This document shows, piece by piece, positions 46,845 through 56,081 of a stretch of DNA of 64,000 bases. Every line of letters starts with the position of its first letter. The stretch's first letter is position 1. The DNA is taken from assembly GCA_902761605.1 (NCBI GenBank), contig CACWLC010000018.1, positions 1 through 64,000 of the forward strand, written 5' to 3'. The notes under the pieces were generated by a model that did no database searches, was not told the DNA's origin, and was given only the letters and a program-made list of their open reading frames with translations. Position numbers and translations under genes: made by a program. The DNA comes from an uncultured Prevotellaceae bacterium. Lineage in GTDB: Bacteria; Bacteroidota; Bacteroidia; Bacteroidales; Bacteroidaceae.

Positions 46845-49800
46845 ATGTTAAATTTCAAATCACTGCAAAAGCCGTTAATGGCACTGTTCTTGCTCTGTTT
46901 GTTCCCAATGGGAGCACTGGCTCAGAGTCTCGTCAAGGGAACAGTCAAAGATGCTTCTGGCGATCCGATTATTGGTGCTAGTGTGACAATTCAAGGTGTC
47001 AAGTCGGGTGTTATTACAGATTTTGATGGTAACTTCAGTATTCAGGCTAAGAGCGATGCAACATTGGTTATCTCTTACATTGGTTATGTTACTGAAACGG
47101 TAAAACTGAATGGCCGTACCGCCATCTCCGTTACTCTTAAAGAGGATGCTCAGACACTGAATGACGTCGTAGTTATCGGTTATGGTATTCAGAAGAAGAG
47201 CGACCTTACTGGTGCTGTTGCTTCAGTTAAGGCAGAAGACCTCAAGAACCGCTCTACAACTGATGCCGCAGCTGCCATTCAGGGTAAAGCTGCTGGTGTA
47301 CAAGTTTTGAATGGTTCTGGTAAACCTGGACAGGGTGCTAATATCCGTGTACGTGGTTACTCTTCTAACTCAAGCAACATCGGACCTCTGTTGATCGTCG
47401 ACGGTCTGCAGGTTTCAAGCATCCAGTACCTCGATCCTTCTATGATTGAGTCTATGGAAGTTCTGAAGGACGCCGCTTCTGCAGCTATCTACGGTGCTGA
47501 GGCTGGTAATGGTGTTATCCTTATTACAACAAAGACAGGTAAGAAGGGAACAGGTACTATTACATATGATGCTAAGTTTACTAATCAGTCACTCGGGCGC
47601 GTTGGCAAGCTTCTTAATGCGGCAGAGTTCCAGGACTGGATGGGAATGCAGATTGGACATGATGTAGTAAAGAAAGATATGGCTGATGCTACAAAAACGT
47701 ATGGTTGGAATCCCAATACCGATACTGATTGGATGGACGCTTTCTTTGAGAACTCATGGGCTCAGCAGCATACTATCACTTTCCAGGGTGCCAACGATCG
47801 TGGTTCTTACTTCCTGAGCGGTAGTTATGTTAATCAGGACGGTATCGTTAAGGGCAGTAAGGATACGTATGAGCGCCTGACTGCTCAGATTAATGCAGAC
47901 TACAAGATTAAGGATTGGTTGCAGGTAGGTACTAATACATCTATTGAGAAGTGGTCTACTAGTGGAATTTCTGAGAATGGTTATGGTTCTTCATTCGAAA
48001 TGCTGCTCCTTATAGATCCTATGACTCCACTATACTGGACTTCTCCAAACCAGATGCTCGGATCATATCGTGATTACTATGATGCAATCCAAGCAGGTAA
48101 CTCTAGATATACTCTCTTTGGTGACGAGAACGGTTATTATGCAACCTCATATTTTAATGATCGTCTTGCAGGAGGTAACCCATTCTCTCAGCGTGATCGT
48201 GCAGAGGGAAAGAACGATGGTGTAAATGTAAACGGTACAATTTTCTTGAATGTTACTCCTATCAAGTATGTGACATTCACCTCTCGTCTTGGTTATCGTC
48301 TCTCATTCAGCAACAGCTCTAACTGGGAGTATCCATATTACCTGAACGCACAGACAAAGGGTGATAACTACAGAATCGAAGGTTCAAGCAGTAACTCTAC
48401 CTGGTATCAGTGGGAGAACTTCATCAACTATAATCAGGATTTTGGCAAGCACAATGTAGGTGCCATGGTCGGTATGTCGTTCCGCCAGTATGACTCTAAT
48501 GGGGTCAGCGCCAATGCTTCAGGTCCAGATATCCTCAAGGCATATGAGCCTAACTATATTTACCTTAATTGTGTAAATGGTAATGATGACACCACAAAGA
48601 ATATCGGCGGTATGCCTAATACAACACGTGCCCTCTCTTACTTCGGTCGTGTTCTTTACAACTATGACAACCGTTATAGCTTGCAGGCTAACTTCCGTGC
48701 AGACGCTTTCTCTTCTGAGAAGCTCTCTAAAGATAAACGTTGGGGTAAATTCTTCTCTGCATCTGCCGGATGGACATTCTCTAACGAGAAGTTCTTCAAG
48801 GATGCAATTGATCCTAGCATTTGGTCATTTGGTAAGATTCGTGCATCTTGGGGTACCAATGGTAACGTAAACGTGCTGAAAGACTATTCTTATCAGGCTG
48901 GTATCTCTCTGAATGGTCAGATTTACAACTATGGTCCAACAAGTGTTGTAGCCTACGGTTCAATGCCAAATGGTATTGCCAATCCCGACCTGACTTGGGA
49001 GAAGTCTGAGCAAATCGACCTTGGTCTTGACCTTCGTTTCCTGAACGATCGACTCTCTGTTGGTATCGACTGGTATAAGAAGACCACAAAGGACCTGCTT
49101 GTTCCTGCTCCTGTAATGCCAGAGTCAGGCTACTCTACAATGACTATTAATGCTGGTAAAATACAGAACAGCGGTCTTGAGTTCGAGGTTAGTTGGAAAG
49201 ACCATATCGGTGACTTCAAGTATAGTGTATCCGGAAACCTGGCTACGCTGAAGAATAAGGCCACTTATCTTGATCCTTCTATCGAGCGCATAGCTGGTGC
49301 AACTGTTGAGGGCGCAAGTCCAGAGGCTGTACGCTGCTACTTCGAGGAAGGTGAGCCAGTTTGGTACATGCGTGGTTACAAGTATGCAGGCCGTGCAAGT
49401 GATGGCACAGCTCTCTATTATGCAAAGGACGGTTCAACAACTAACGACCCACAGGCAGAAGATATGACCAATATCGGTTCTGGTCTTCCTGATGTCACTT
49501 TCGGTCTTACATTGAATGCTGAATATAAGGGATTCGACCTCACAGTATTCGGTGCTGGACAGGCTGGCAACGATGTTTACTACGGTCTCTATCGTGCAAG
49601 ATACCATAATGTTGCAAAGGGTGTTTATGACGACTTCAAATCTGGCAGTCTTCCAGAACTTAAGAGTGTAGCTGGTAGTGGTCAGTTCTGGCGTTCTTCT
49701 GCAATGGTTTACAATGGTTCATTCTTCAAAATTAAGCAGATTCAGCTTGGCTATACATTGCCAAAGAACATTACGAAGAAAGTATATATGGAGAACGTAC

Positions 49801-49955
49801 GTGCGTACATATCTCTTGACGACTTCTTTACATTCACCTCGTATCCTGGCCTAGATCCAGAAACTACAACTCAGGAGTACAATTGCCCAGGTCTTGACAA
49901 GGGTGTTTATCCTACTATGAAGAAGTTGGTTCTTGGTTTAAGTGTTACATTCTAA
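46845..49955 (+). CDS. SusC/RagA-type TonB-linked outer membrane transporter
   Basis: A 1036-residue outer membrane protein. Signal about 1-26 (ends GALAQ), a carboxypeptidase-like domain (about 28-105, VKGTVKDASGDPIIGASVTIQG), a TonB-box-like segment (NDVVVIGYG), a plug domain (about 115-235, IQGKAAGVQVLNGSG, IRVRGYSS, LLIVDGLQV, MEVLKDAASAAIYGAEAGNGVILITTK, the last read as two blocks) and a 22-strand barrel ending in LVLGLSVTF with the terminal Phe. It imports oligosaccharides that its SusD partner captures at the surface. susD follows 26 bases downstream. Confidence 0.97.
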   Translation: MLNFKSLQKPLMALFLLCLFPMGALAQSLVKGTVKDASGDPIIGASVTIQGVKSGVITDFDGNFSIQAKSDATLVISYIGYVTETVKLNGRTAISVTLKEDAQTLNDVVVIGYGIQKKSDLTGAVASVKAEDLKNRSTTDAAAAIQGKAAGVQVLNGSGKPGQGANIRVRGYSSNSSNIGPLLIVDGLQVSSIQYLDPSMIESMEVLKDAASAAIYGAEAGNGVILITTKTGKKGTGTITYDAKFTNQSLGRVGKLLNAAEFQDWMGMQIGHDVVKKDMADATKTYGWNPNTDTDWMDAFFENSWAQQHTITFQGANDRGSYFLSGSYVNQDGIVKGSKDTYERLTAQINADYKIKDWLQVGTNTSIEKWSTSGISENGYGSSFEMLLLIDPMTPLYWTSPNQMLGSYRDYYDAIQAGNSRYTLFGDENGYYATSYFNDRLAGGNPFSQRDRAEGKNDGVNVNGTIFLNVTPIKYVTFTSRLGYRLSFSNSSNWEYPYYLNAQTKGDNYRIEGSSSNSTWYQWENFINYNQDFGKHNVGAMVGMSFRQYDSNGVSANASGPDILKAYEPNYIYLNCVNGNDDTTKNIGGMPNTTRALSYFGRVLYNYDNRYSLQANFRADAFSSEKLSKDKRWGKFFSASAGWTFSNEKFFKDAIDPSIWSFGKIRASWGTNGNVNVLKDYSYQAGISLNGQIYNYGPTSVVAYGSMPNGIANPDLTWEKSEQIDLGLDLRFLNDRLSVGIDWYKKTTKDLLVPAPVMPESGYSTMTINAGKIQNSGLEFEVSWKDHIGDFKYSVSGNLATLKNKATYLDPSIERIAGATVEGASPEAVRCYFEEGEPVWYMRGYKYAGRASDGTALYYAKDGSTTNDPQAEDMTNIGSGLPDVTFGLTLNAEYKGFDLTVFGAGQAGNDVYYGLYRARYHNVAKGVYDDFKSGSLPELKSVAGSGQFWRSSAMVYNGSFFKIKQIQLGYTLPKNITKKVYMENVRAYISLDDFFTFTSYPGLDPETTTQEYNCPGLDKGVYPTMKKLVLGLSVTF

Positions 49956-49981
49956 TCCAAAAATATTAATTGAACAGAAAT

Positions 49982-51721
49982 ATGAAAAAGATATTATTTT
50001 TCGCAGCTATGCTTTCTGCAGGTATGATGCTTACATCATGCGAAGATAAGCTGGATGTTGAGCAGAAGGCAACTAGCAGCACAGGTAACTTCTATAAGAC
50101 GGATGCTGATGCTCAGTCTGCTCTTACAGCAATGTATGCAACATATAGCAATGAGATCAGCGGTAATGAAGGTATTTGGAATGCATATATTATGGGTCTG
50201 AACTATTCCGCTGACGATGTGTTCGCAGCTGGTGGTGATATGAATGACCATGCTGATTTCCGTATCCTTAACGAGATGCGTTATGATGCAAGTTCTGCTC
50301 CAATAAGTACGCTTTACAACCATATTTACAAGGCTATCTACTCTGCAAACCTTGTAATCAATTATTTCGGTGAGAGTGCTGATACTCAAATGAAAAAACA
50401 AGCTGTAGCAGAGGCAAAGGTTATGCGTGCATGGGCTCACATGCTGGCTGCACAGGTTTATTACCAGCCACCATTGATTGATCATCTTGTAACTAATGAT
50501 AAGCCGACAAATGCAGAGTCACAGAAAGCAATCTTCGATTTCTGTATAAAGGATTGTGAGGATGCTATACCTGACCTGCCCGAGCGTAAGGGCCAGAGCG
50601 ACAAGGAAGGTTCTTGGCGTGTAACTAAGGGCTTTGCTCAGTTTGTTGGTGGTAAGTGTGCACTCTTTGAAGGTGACAACGCTAAGGCTGTAAGCCTGTT
50701 GAAGCCGCTCGTTGAGTCTGCTAACTATGCACTTGTTCCTGGTGAGCGTTTCCGCGACCTGTTCCATGTTGAGGGTGACGGTTGTGAGGAGAAGATATTT
50801 GAGTTCAACTATATTACAAATACAGCTGCCTCAGGTGGTACAGCTCCTTGGTCTCCAAGTAATAATCGTGGTCGTTGGATGGTTGCTAACGTTCTTAACT
50901 GGCGTGGTGATGATATTGTCGGAGGTGGTAAGAATCCTCAGATATGTGCAACTGGCGGTTGGGGCGGTGGCTCTATCAATCAGGACTTTGCTCATAAAAT
51001 GCTTGAGAATGATGGAGATAGCTACCGTCGTAAGGCAACATTCCTTACTTCCGACGAGTTCTTCTATGACGCATCTCTTATGCCATGGAAAAATGACGTA
51101 GAGGCAGGCGGCACGCTGTCAACACGTGCTGAAAAGGAATTTGATGCGAACCGTGGTATCAACAAGTCTGCAGGTTCATTCTCTCGTAGTGATGTCATGG
51201 AGGTGAAGATGATGTGTCATCCTAATGATGTAGACCTTGCTGTCGGTGACAACTGTAATAACACCAACCTGTGTATTGCCCGTCTCGGTGAGGCTTACCT
51301 GCTCTACGCAGAGGCAGCTCTTGCATCTGGCAACAACGCAGAAGCTCTTAAATATGTAAACAAGATCCAGGAGCGTGCAGGCTCAAAGACCATCTCTTCT
51401 TCAGTAAGTCTCCAGACTATTCAGGACGAGAAGCAGTATGAGCTTTGGTTCGAGGGCTGCCGTTGGTTCGATATCGTTCGCTGGGGTATTGCTAAGCAGT
51501 GCTACGATAAGGTTCTTGACAATATTCCTCTGCAGTGGGATGAGTACTGGCAGTCTGGCGGAACAAAGGCTCACAAGCTTGTTTACACAATTCACCACCC
51601 ATTCAAGGATGCTGGTATTACACTTTCGTTCAAGGAGGGTAAAAACGAGTACTGGCCAATCCCACAGACTGTAATCGAGGTTAACGACCAGATGCATCAG
51701 GTGCGTGGCTGGGCTAACTAA
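49982..51721 (+). CDS. SusD/RagB-type surface glycan-binding lipoprotein
   Basis: A 579-residue lipoprotein. The signal ends MLTSCED (Cys20). SusD-type helical scaffold segments are present: YKTDADAQSALTAMYATY, NHIYKAIYSANLVINYFG (TPR-like), AVAEAKVMRAWAHMLAAQVY, LGEAYLLYAEAALASGNNAEAL and WFEGCRWFDIVRWG. It lids the SusC barrel and binds the glycan. The ATG at 49982 is used; a TTG at 49970 opens the frame slightly earlier. It is the last gene of the + strand unit. No glycan-specific regulator lies beside it in this window. Confidence 0.96.
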   Translation: MKKILFFAAMLSAGMMLTSCEDKLDVEQKATSSTGNFYKTDADAQSALTAMYATYSNEISGNEGIWNAYIMGLNYSADDVFAAGGDMNDHADFRILNEMRYDASSAPISTLYNHIYKAIYSANLVINYFGESADTQMKKQAVAEAKVMRAWAHMLAAQVYYQPPLIDHLVTNDKPTNAESQKAIFDFCIKDCEDAIPDLPERKGQSDKEGSWRVTKGFAQFVGGKCALFEGDNAKAVSLLKPLVESANYALVPGERFRDLFHVEGDGCEEKIFEFNYITNTAASGGTAPWSPSNNRGRWMVANVLNWRGDDIVGGGKNPQICATGGWGGGSINQDFAHKMLENDGDSYRRKATFLTSDEFFYDASLMPWKNDVEAGGTLSTRAEKEFDANRGINKSAGSFSRSDVMEVKMMCHPNDVDLAVGDNCNNTNLCIARLGEAYLLYAEAALASGNNAEALKYVNKIQERAGSKTISSSVSLQTIQDEKQYELWFEGCRWFDIVRWGIAKQCYDKVLDNIPLQWDEYWQSGGTKAHKLVYTIHHPFKDAGITLSFKEGKNEYWPIPQTVIEVNDQMHQVRGWAN

Positions 51722-51777
51722 AAAGGAACTTTTAATACAACTAGTATTTTAAGTATACATTGTTTTGGTATTTTTTT

Positions 51778-51807
51778 GAGGTGCCACGTCGTGAGACGCG
51801 GCACCTC
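51778..51807 (+). terminator. Terminator after susD
   Basis: GAGGTGCCACGTC (51778-51790) pairs with GACGCGGCACCTC (51795-51807) around GTGA with one mismatch. 57 bases after the susD stop codon. Confidence 0.82.
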
Positions 51808-51841
51808 TGTAAATTTAGCCTAATACTATAATACCTCTACC

Positions 51842-51890
51842 CTAACACTAAAGGTGCTCTAGTATAATACTAAAGCACCTTTAGTGTTAG
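51842..51890. terminator. 49-base near-perfect palindrome between convergent genes
   Basis: CTAACACTAAAGGTGCT (51842-51858) pairs with AGCACCTTTAGTGTTAG (51874-51890) and the loop itself contains TAGTAT/ATACTA. The stop codon of the minus-strand transporter (51887-51889) lies inside the right arm. Likely a bidirectional terminator. Confidence 0.82.
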
Positions 51891-52804
51891 ACTAGGAAAA
51901 ACAAACTGACACCAAGGACTGAGATTACAGCTCCAAGGACAACACGCCATGTTATCCTCTGATGAAACAGCCAATATGAGGGTAGGATAATAATGATGGG
52001 TGTCAATGCCATCAGTGTAGAAGCAATACCTGCATTTGTATACTGTACAGCCATCAGCGAGAACCCTACCCCTACAAAAGGGCCGAAAATAGTTGTGAAC
52101 GTAGCAACTGTCATGCCTTTATGGTCGTGCAGGGCCTCGCGCAAAGGTTGGAATCCTTCGCGGAAATAGAGCAGAAGACTGAATCCGAATATTCCAGCAA
52201 TGCAACGCAGAAAGTTGGCACTGAAGGGAATGAGCCAGTCGGGCATTGTTCCTGTTTCGTAGTGATCCATACCAATCTTGCTCAGCACCAAGCCGATTCC
52301 TTGGCAGAGAGCAGCACCGACGGCAAAGAGTACACCGTTGAGCGGCAGTTTCAACGAAACTTTGTGATGCTCGCCACGACCTAATACGGAAATGCCGATA
52401 CCAATAAGCGTGATGAACATTGCAACGATACTCATGGGTGCCATCTGCTGCCCCAAGGTAATCCATGCCATCAACGCTGCTGCAAGTGGAGCCAGCGTCA
52501 TAAACAGCTGGCCATAACGTGAACCGATAATGATATAGCACTGGAAGAGACAGAAATCGCCAATAACATAACCGACCAACCCTGAAAGCAACATCCATCC
52601 GCATGCTTCCATGGAACCGACAGGTGGAAGAGGCGAGTCTGTCAGAACCCAGAAGAATATGATGGAAAAGAGAAGAGCAAATGCCATACGAAGTACGTTC
52701 AGCGTCAGGTTGCCGAGTCGTTTGCTGCCAAATTCGCTAAGTAGCGCAGTGGCCGTCCATGAAAAAGCCACGCCAATGGATATCAGTTCTCCTAAATATG
52801 TCAT
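51887..52804 (-). CDS. EamA/DMT-family membrane transporter
   Basis: A 305-residue inner-membrane protein with ten hydrophobic helices in two EamA repeats (about 5-140 and 155-300). The family exports or imports metabolites; substrates range from amino acids to nucleotide sugars. Conserved repeat ends ALMAWITLGQQMAPMSIVAMFITLIGIG and ILPSYWLFHQRITWRVVLGAVISVLGVS show the Glu/Gln-containing helix pair. Nothing in the flanks indicates the substrate. It converges on susD and shares the palindromic terminator. Confidence 0.87.
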   Translation of the reverse strand: MTYLGELISIGVAFSWTATALLSEFGSKRLGNLTLNVLRMAFALLFSIIFFWVLTDSPLPPVGSMEACGWMLLSGLVGYVIGDFCLFQCYIIIGSRYGQLFMTLAPLAAALMAWITLGQQMAPMSIVAMFITLIGIGISVLGRGEHHKVSLKLPLNGVLFAVGAALCQGIGLVLSKIGMDHYETGTMPDWLIPFSANFLRCIAGIFGFSLLLYFREGFQPLREALHDHKGMTVATFTTIFGPFVGVGFSLMAVQYTNAGIASTLMALTPIIIILPSYWLFHQRITWRVVLGAVISVLGVSLFFLV

Positions 52805-52857
52805 TAATTTTACCTATAGTTCATAAACAATCATTAATCTATGATTTTGTGAAAAAT

Positions 52858-52888
52858 AAGGAAGTGGTTGATATTCAATCACTTCCTT
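52858..52888 (-). terminator. Terminator after tRNA-Pro
   Basis: AAGGAAGTG (52858-52866) pairs with CACTTCCTT (52880-52888), with GTTGA/TCAAT extending it. On the minus strand the sequence after it is ATTTTT. Confidence 0.8.
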
Positions 52889-52909
52889 TGCATACGACCC
52901 TTGATCCTG

Positions 52910-52982
52910 TCGGGATGAGGCGACTCGAACGCCCGACCCCTACGTCCCGAACGTAGTGCGCTACCAACTGCGCTACATCCCG
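52910..52982 (-). tRNA. tRNA-Pro (anticodon CGG)
   Basis: The minus strand folds as a cloverleaf: acceptor CGGGATG/CATCCCG with discriminator A, D arm GCGC/GCGC around AGTTGGTA, anticodon arm CTACG/CGTAG with loop TTCGGGA (anticodon CGG, reading CCG), and T arm GGGCG/CGCCT with loop TTCGAGT. No encoded CCA. It has its own -7 box (53022-53029). A 9-base leader and trailer outside the mature tRNA are complementary (see findings). Confidence 0.96.
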
Positions 52983-53021
52983 AATCTACCATTTTAGGAC
53001 GGTAGGGGTCGTATTTGGCTG

Positions 53022-53029
53022 CAAAGGTA
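53022..53029 (-). promoter_or_regulatory. -7 box (TACCTTTG) for tRNA-Pro
   Basis: Minus-strand TACCTTTG, 39 bases before the 5' end of the mature tRNA. Confidence 0.65.
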
Positions 53030-53081
53030 CTGCAAATTTTTCAAATACGTGCAGAAAAAAGGGAAAAACTTACGTTTATCC

Positions 53082-53112
53082 AAAAAGTTAGCGGGGTGTT
53101 ACCCCCGCCAAC
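53082..53112 (-). terminator. Terminator of the murF-lipoprotein unit
   Basis: GTT-GCGGGG (53087-53096) pairs with CCCCGC-AAC (53103-53112), and the minus-strand sequence continues as TTTTT. It follows the stop codon at 53117 directly. Confidence 0.85.
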
Positions 53113-53116
53113 AGTA

Positions 53117-55186
53117 TTATTTTTTGTACTTGCGATAGTAATTACGGAACTGGTCAAACTCGTCGCACTTCCTTATGAAATCCTCCTGAGGATTGTCGTT
53201 GGTAAGGTCAAAGAGTGACTGGAACGCACGATACTGTGGAGACGTAGGATTATACTTGTTAATGTATTCTTGCTTATCTGTGTCCCACTCGTCATAGCGC
53301 CATAGTTTCTTGTTGGGCTGGCCATAAGATGTCATTCCATATAGCTCACGATAACCCATGGCGAAGAGAGCCTTGCGCTTCAGTGCCGGATCGGATGTCA
53401 TTGCAGCCTTCTGTAGCATCTCCAGAGCCTTATCATCTAAGTTAACCTCGTTTACACGGAAATTGTCATAGCAGCTCTTTGAGTAGCGAAGCAGCCACCA
53501 GCAGTCGCCATGTATGCTGGCCTGGGCGTAACGAACGGCGAGGTTATAATAACGCTGGTCGAGGGCCTTACCCTTCAACAGGTTCAAAGAGCCTTCCATC
53601 ATCTGCATTTCTTTACAGAAGTCGAGTTTCTTATGCTTCCACCACTTATACTCTTTCTCGTATATATCACTTTCATCGAGCCACTGACGCTTGATCCAAG
53701 GCTCTACCTCGTAGCTGCGAAGCACAGAGTAGTAACGGTATCCAGGGCCATGATGTTCGTTGTAGAAAGATACAGGTATGTCCTTAAGCCATTGGATGGC
53801 CTTGTCCCACTGACAGAGACGCATATACTTCGTGCCGATGAGGTCTGCTAATACAGTGTCGTTCTTGTAGATGTGCGACTTCAGGAACTTGTCGAGCTTG
53901 TTCTTTGCGGGGGTATTGGTGTAGAAGAGATATTTCTCCAGCTTGTCCACGCGTAAAGTATCTTTGTCGAAACCGCTGCATGCACTATTACATGCCTCAG
54001 CGATGGCAACATGACGCTCTGCGCTGTTGGCGTAGTGCTTCAGAAGCACCCTGTTTGTAAGGCGGTTCTCTGCATTACTGAAGAAATAATCCTCATCGCC
54101 TTTCTTCTTAAGCCATTCGAGCTCATCAGCCAGATAGTCGTCGAATGCCTCACCTTGTTTTGCCTGAGAAGCTGTGATATAAAGCATAATCACTCGGGCA
54201 TTATCCTTCATTCGGTCTGTGCCCTCGAGCTTGATGGCATCGAAGATATCCTTTGTGGCATCCTTGGTGTTGCCTGAAAGGAACTCAAGCCATGCCTTTG
54301 CCATCTTCCACATGATAGGACAATCGGTCTTGCCCTCGCGAACCACCATCTCACAGAACTGCTGCATCTGCCACGACTCCTGTTTGTTGATGTCGCGGAT
54401 GAACTGTTTTCCTATGGAACCGCCTCCGCCATCGTTGGCAGCATCGGCTGCTTCCTGGGCATTGTTTACAAAGTCTGTCATAAGCCAGGGGAGAACCTTA
54501 GAGGTGGGATTCTGTTTGTAATGCTGGCTGATAGCTAGGTATGAGCGTTTCTTGTAGAACATCGTCATCAGACTCTCATCGTCGTCCATCTCTGCAAACA
54601 GTTCAGCAGCCTCTGCTGCGCGGTTGGTCTTGTAGAGAGCACCGGCATAGATGTTCTTCATCATATCCTTATATACAGTCTCAATGAAGTTGGTGGCTGT
54701 CTGCTCCCAGAATGTGATATTGTCCTGATGGCGCCCAAGCATCATGTTACAACGCATATAAAGCAGGGCATGCTGTGAGCGCAGCTTGGTCTTGATCTTA
54801 CTGAAAGCGTATGTTCGAACGGCCTGAAGGTTGCGCTTCTGACCATCGATATCCTCTTTCGTGGGGTAGTTCCACTCATATTGCTTGCGCTGTTCGATGT
54901 CTACGCAATCGAGATACTTCTGCAGATTCTCGATATAGCTGACCATCAGTGCGTCGCCTTTCTGACGTGCTGCCTTAGTGACTTCTTCTGGGTTGAACCA
55001 GAAATACTCTTCTGTAGAGCCAAGATAGGCTTTCCAGTTGTCTTTGCAGATATTATCCACGCGACTCCTGAAGTTGTGGCTCTTGTATGGGCTGAACAGG
55101 TAGTAGTTGTCAGTACCATACCAACCACAAGCGAGCATCGGCAGTGTCATTGCCGACAACAGACTAATGATGATAAATCTCTTCAT
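53117..55186 (-). CDS. Large helical-repeat lipoprotein of unknown function
   Basis: A 689-residue protein. MKRFIIISLLSAMTLPMLACG is a lipoprotein signal with Cys20 as anchor. The rest is almost wholly helical with TPR/solenoid character, for example MMKNIYAGALYKTNRAAEAAELFAEM, ALDQRYYNLAVRYAQASIHG and LKRKALFAMGYRE, and aromatic-rich ends (WWKHKKLDFCKEM, WRYDEWDTDKQEY). No catalytic motif recognised. It overlaps the preceding 304-residue lipoprotein gene by 23 bases, so the two are translationally linked and both follow murF. A role at the cell envelope, perhaps as scaffold, is an inference from that context. Confidence 0.72.
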   Translation of the reverse strand: MKRFIIISLLSAMTLPMLACGWYGTDNYYLFSPYKSHNFRSRVDNICKDNWKAYLGSTEEYFWFNPEEVTKAARQKGDALMVSYIENLQKYLDCVDIEQRKQYEWNYPTKEDIDGQKRNLQAVRTYAFSKIKTKLRSQHALLYMRCNMMLGRHQDNITFWEQTATNFIETVYKDMMKNIYAGALYKTNRAAEAAELFAEMDDDESLMTMFYKKRSYLAISQHYKQNPTSKVLPWLMTDFVNNAQEAADAANDGGGGSIGKQFIRDINKQESWQMQQFCEMVVREGKTDCPIMWKMAKAWLEFLSGNTKDATKDIFDAIKLEGTDRMKDNARVIMLYITASQAKQGEAFDDYLADELEWLKKKGDEDYFFSNAENRLTNRVLLKHYANSAERHVAIAEACNSACSGFDKDTLRVDKLEKYLFYTNTPAKNKLDKFLKSHIYKNDTVLADLIGTKYMRLCQWDKAIQWLKDIPVSFYNEHHGPGYRYYSVLRSYEVEPWIKRQWLDESDIYEKEYKWWKHKKLDFCKEMQMMEGSLNLLKGKALDQRYYNLAVRYAQASIHGDCWWLLRYSKSCYDNFRVNEVNLDDKALEMLQKAAMTSDPALKRKALFAMGYRELYGMTSYGQPNKKLWRYDEWDTDKQEYINKYNPTSPQYRAFQSLFDLTNDNPQEDFIRKCDEFDQFRNYYRKYKK

Positions 55187-56078
55187 AGGTTTCGGGTTTA
55201 TAACGGTTTATATTATCTTCATCCAGGTGATATGTGATGATAGAACGGCTGAGGTCGTTGCGCTCTTCCTCCATAGCCTTCTTTACCTTCAGAATCTCTT
55301 CTGCTTCAACGAAATGCTCCACTCTTACCCCCTGAATATCCCTTACCCATATAAACACAGGATAGGCGGAAGCGAGTGGAAGGGGATATTTATTGAGGCG
55401 CTTAAGATAGGGATACACGTCGCGATAATCGAGGATGGGGTTGCGCTCCTGCCACTTTCGCGGATCACCAGTATTATATATCATCAGGGCTCCGTAATCC
55501 ACTGGCGGAGCTTCCATCGAGAGCTGATGAAGGCGGATGGTCGTCGAAATCCTAGATTCCCCAGAATCTCCAGGATGTCCTTCCTTCCAATATTTACCGA
55601 CCTCCTCGAGGAATCGATAGTATCTCTTTCTGCTCTTTGATGTATAATCACAGTCTATCTGTATCTCCTGCACATTTTTGATATCGTTGGTCTCGTTCAT
55701 CTGACGGATACGCTTTACGAGTTTCTCTGCAAGACCTTTAGGCTCCTTGTGCATGCAGTCTTCCGTGATATATATGGTAGGGATAATCTCAATGCTGTCG
55801 GGCAGTGCGTCTGAGAAAGTGATGGTGGCATTGGGTCTGGGTTCGGTGCCGTCGTCGCTCATCACAACATCAAAGTATCGGCAATACACCTTTTTTATAT
55901 TATATTGCGCAAGAAAGGCTCTCTCTGCAGAGTCGAGTCTAAGGTCTGTGCGCCAGTAATATACAGCATTGCCAATCTCCAAAGGCTCTCTTTTCCTGGA
56001 TGCCTCCTCCTGACATGCTGTAGCCATCAACAGGCCCACCAACATACACAGCCCTATGACAAATCCCTCACCTCTCAC
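55164..56078 (-). CDS. Lipoprotein with a possible TIM-barrel fold
   Basis: A 304-residue protein read from GTG at 56078; the signal GLCMLVGLLMATACQ ends in a lipobox Cys22. An ATG at 56045 is possible but leaves a signal without a basic start. Alternating strand-helix segments (VYYWRTDLRLDSAERAFL, IEIIPTIYITEDC, VQEIQIDCDYTSKSRKRYY, YGALMIYNTGDP, LASAYPVFIWVRD) suggest a TIM barrel of a glycosidase-like type such as DUF3142; the acidic IDCDYT position could be functional. It starts three bases after murF stops. A CTAGG-type repeat (55546-55577) encodes DSGESRIS inside it. Confidence 0.6.
   Translation of the reverse strand: MRGEGFVIGLCMLVGLLMATACQEEASRKREPLEIGNAVYYWRTDLRLDSAERAFLAQYNIKKVYCRYFDVVMSDDGTEPRPNATITFSDALPDSIEIIPTIYITEDCMHKEPKGLAEKLVKRIRQMNETNDIKNVQEIQIDCDYTSKSRKRYYRFLEEVGKYWKEGHPGDSGESRISTTIRLHQLSMEAPPVDYGALMIYNTGDPRKWQERNPILDYRDVYPYLKRLNKYPLPLASAYPVFIWVRDIQGVRVEHFVEAEEILKVKKAMEEERNDLSRSIITYHLDEDNINRYKPETYEEIYHH
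55546..55577. repeat. CTAGG-type repeat inside the 304-residue lipoprotein gene
   Basis: On the coding (minus) strand it reads GATTCTGGGGAATCTAGGAT, translated DSGESRI. Third copy of the family at 11711 and 27344, in the same translation phase. Confidence 0.65.
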
Positions 56079-56081
56079 CTC

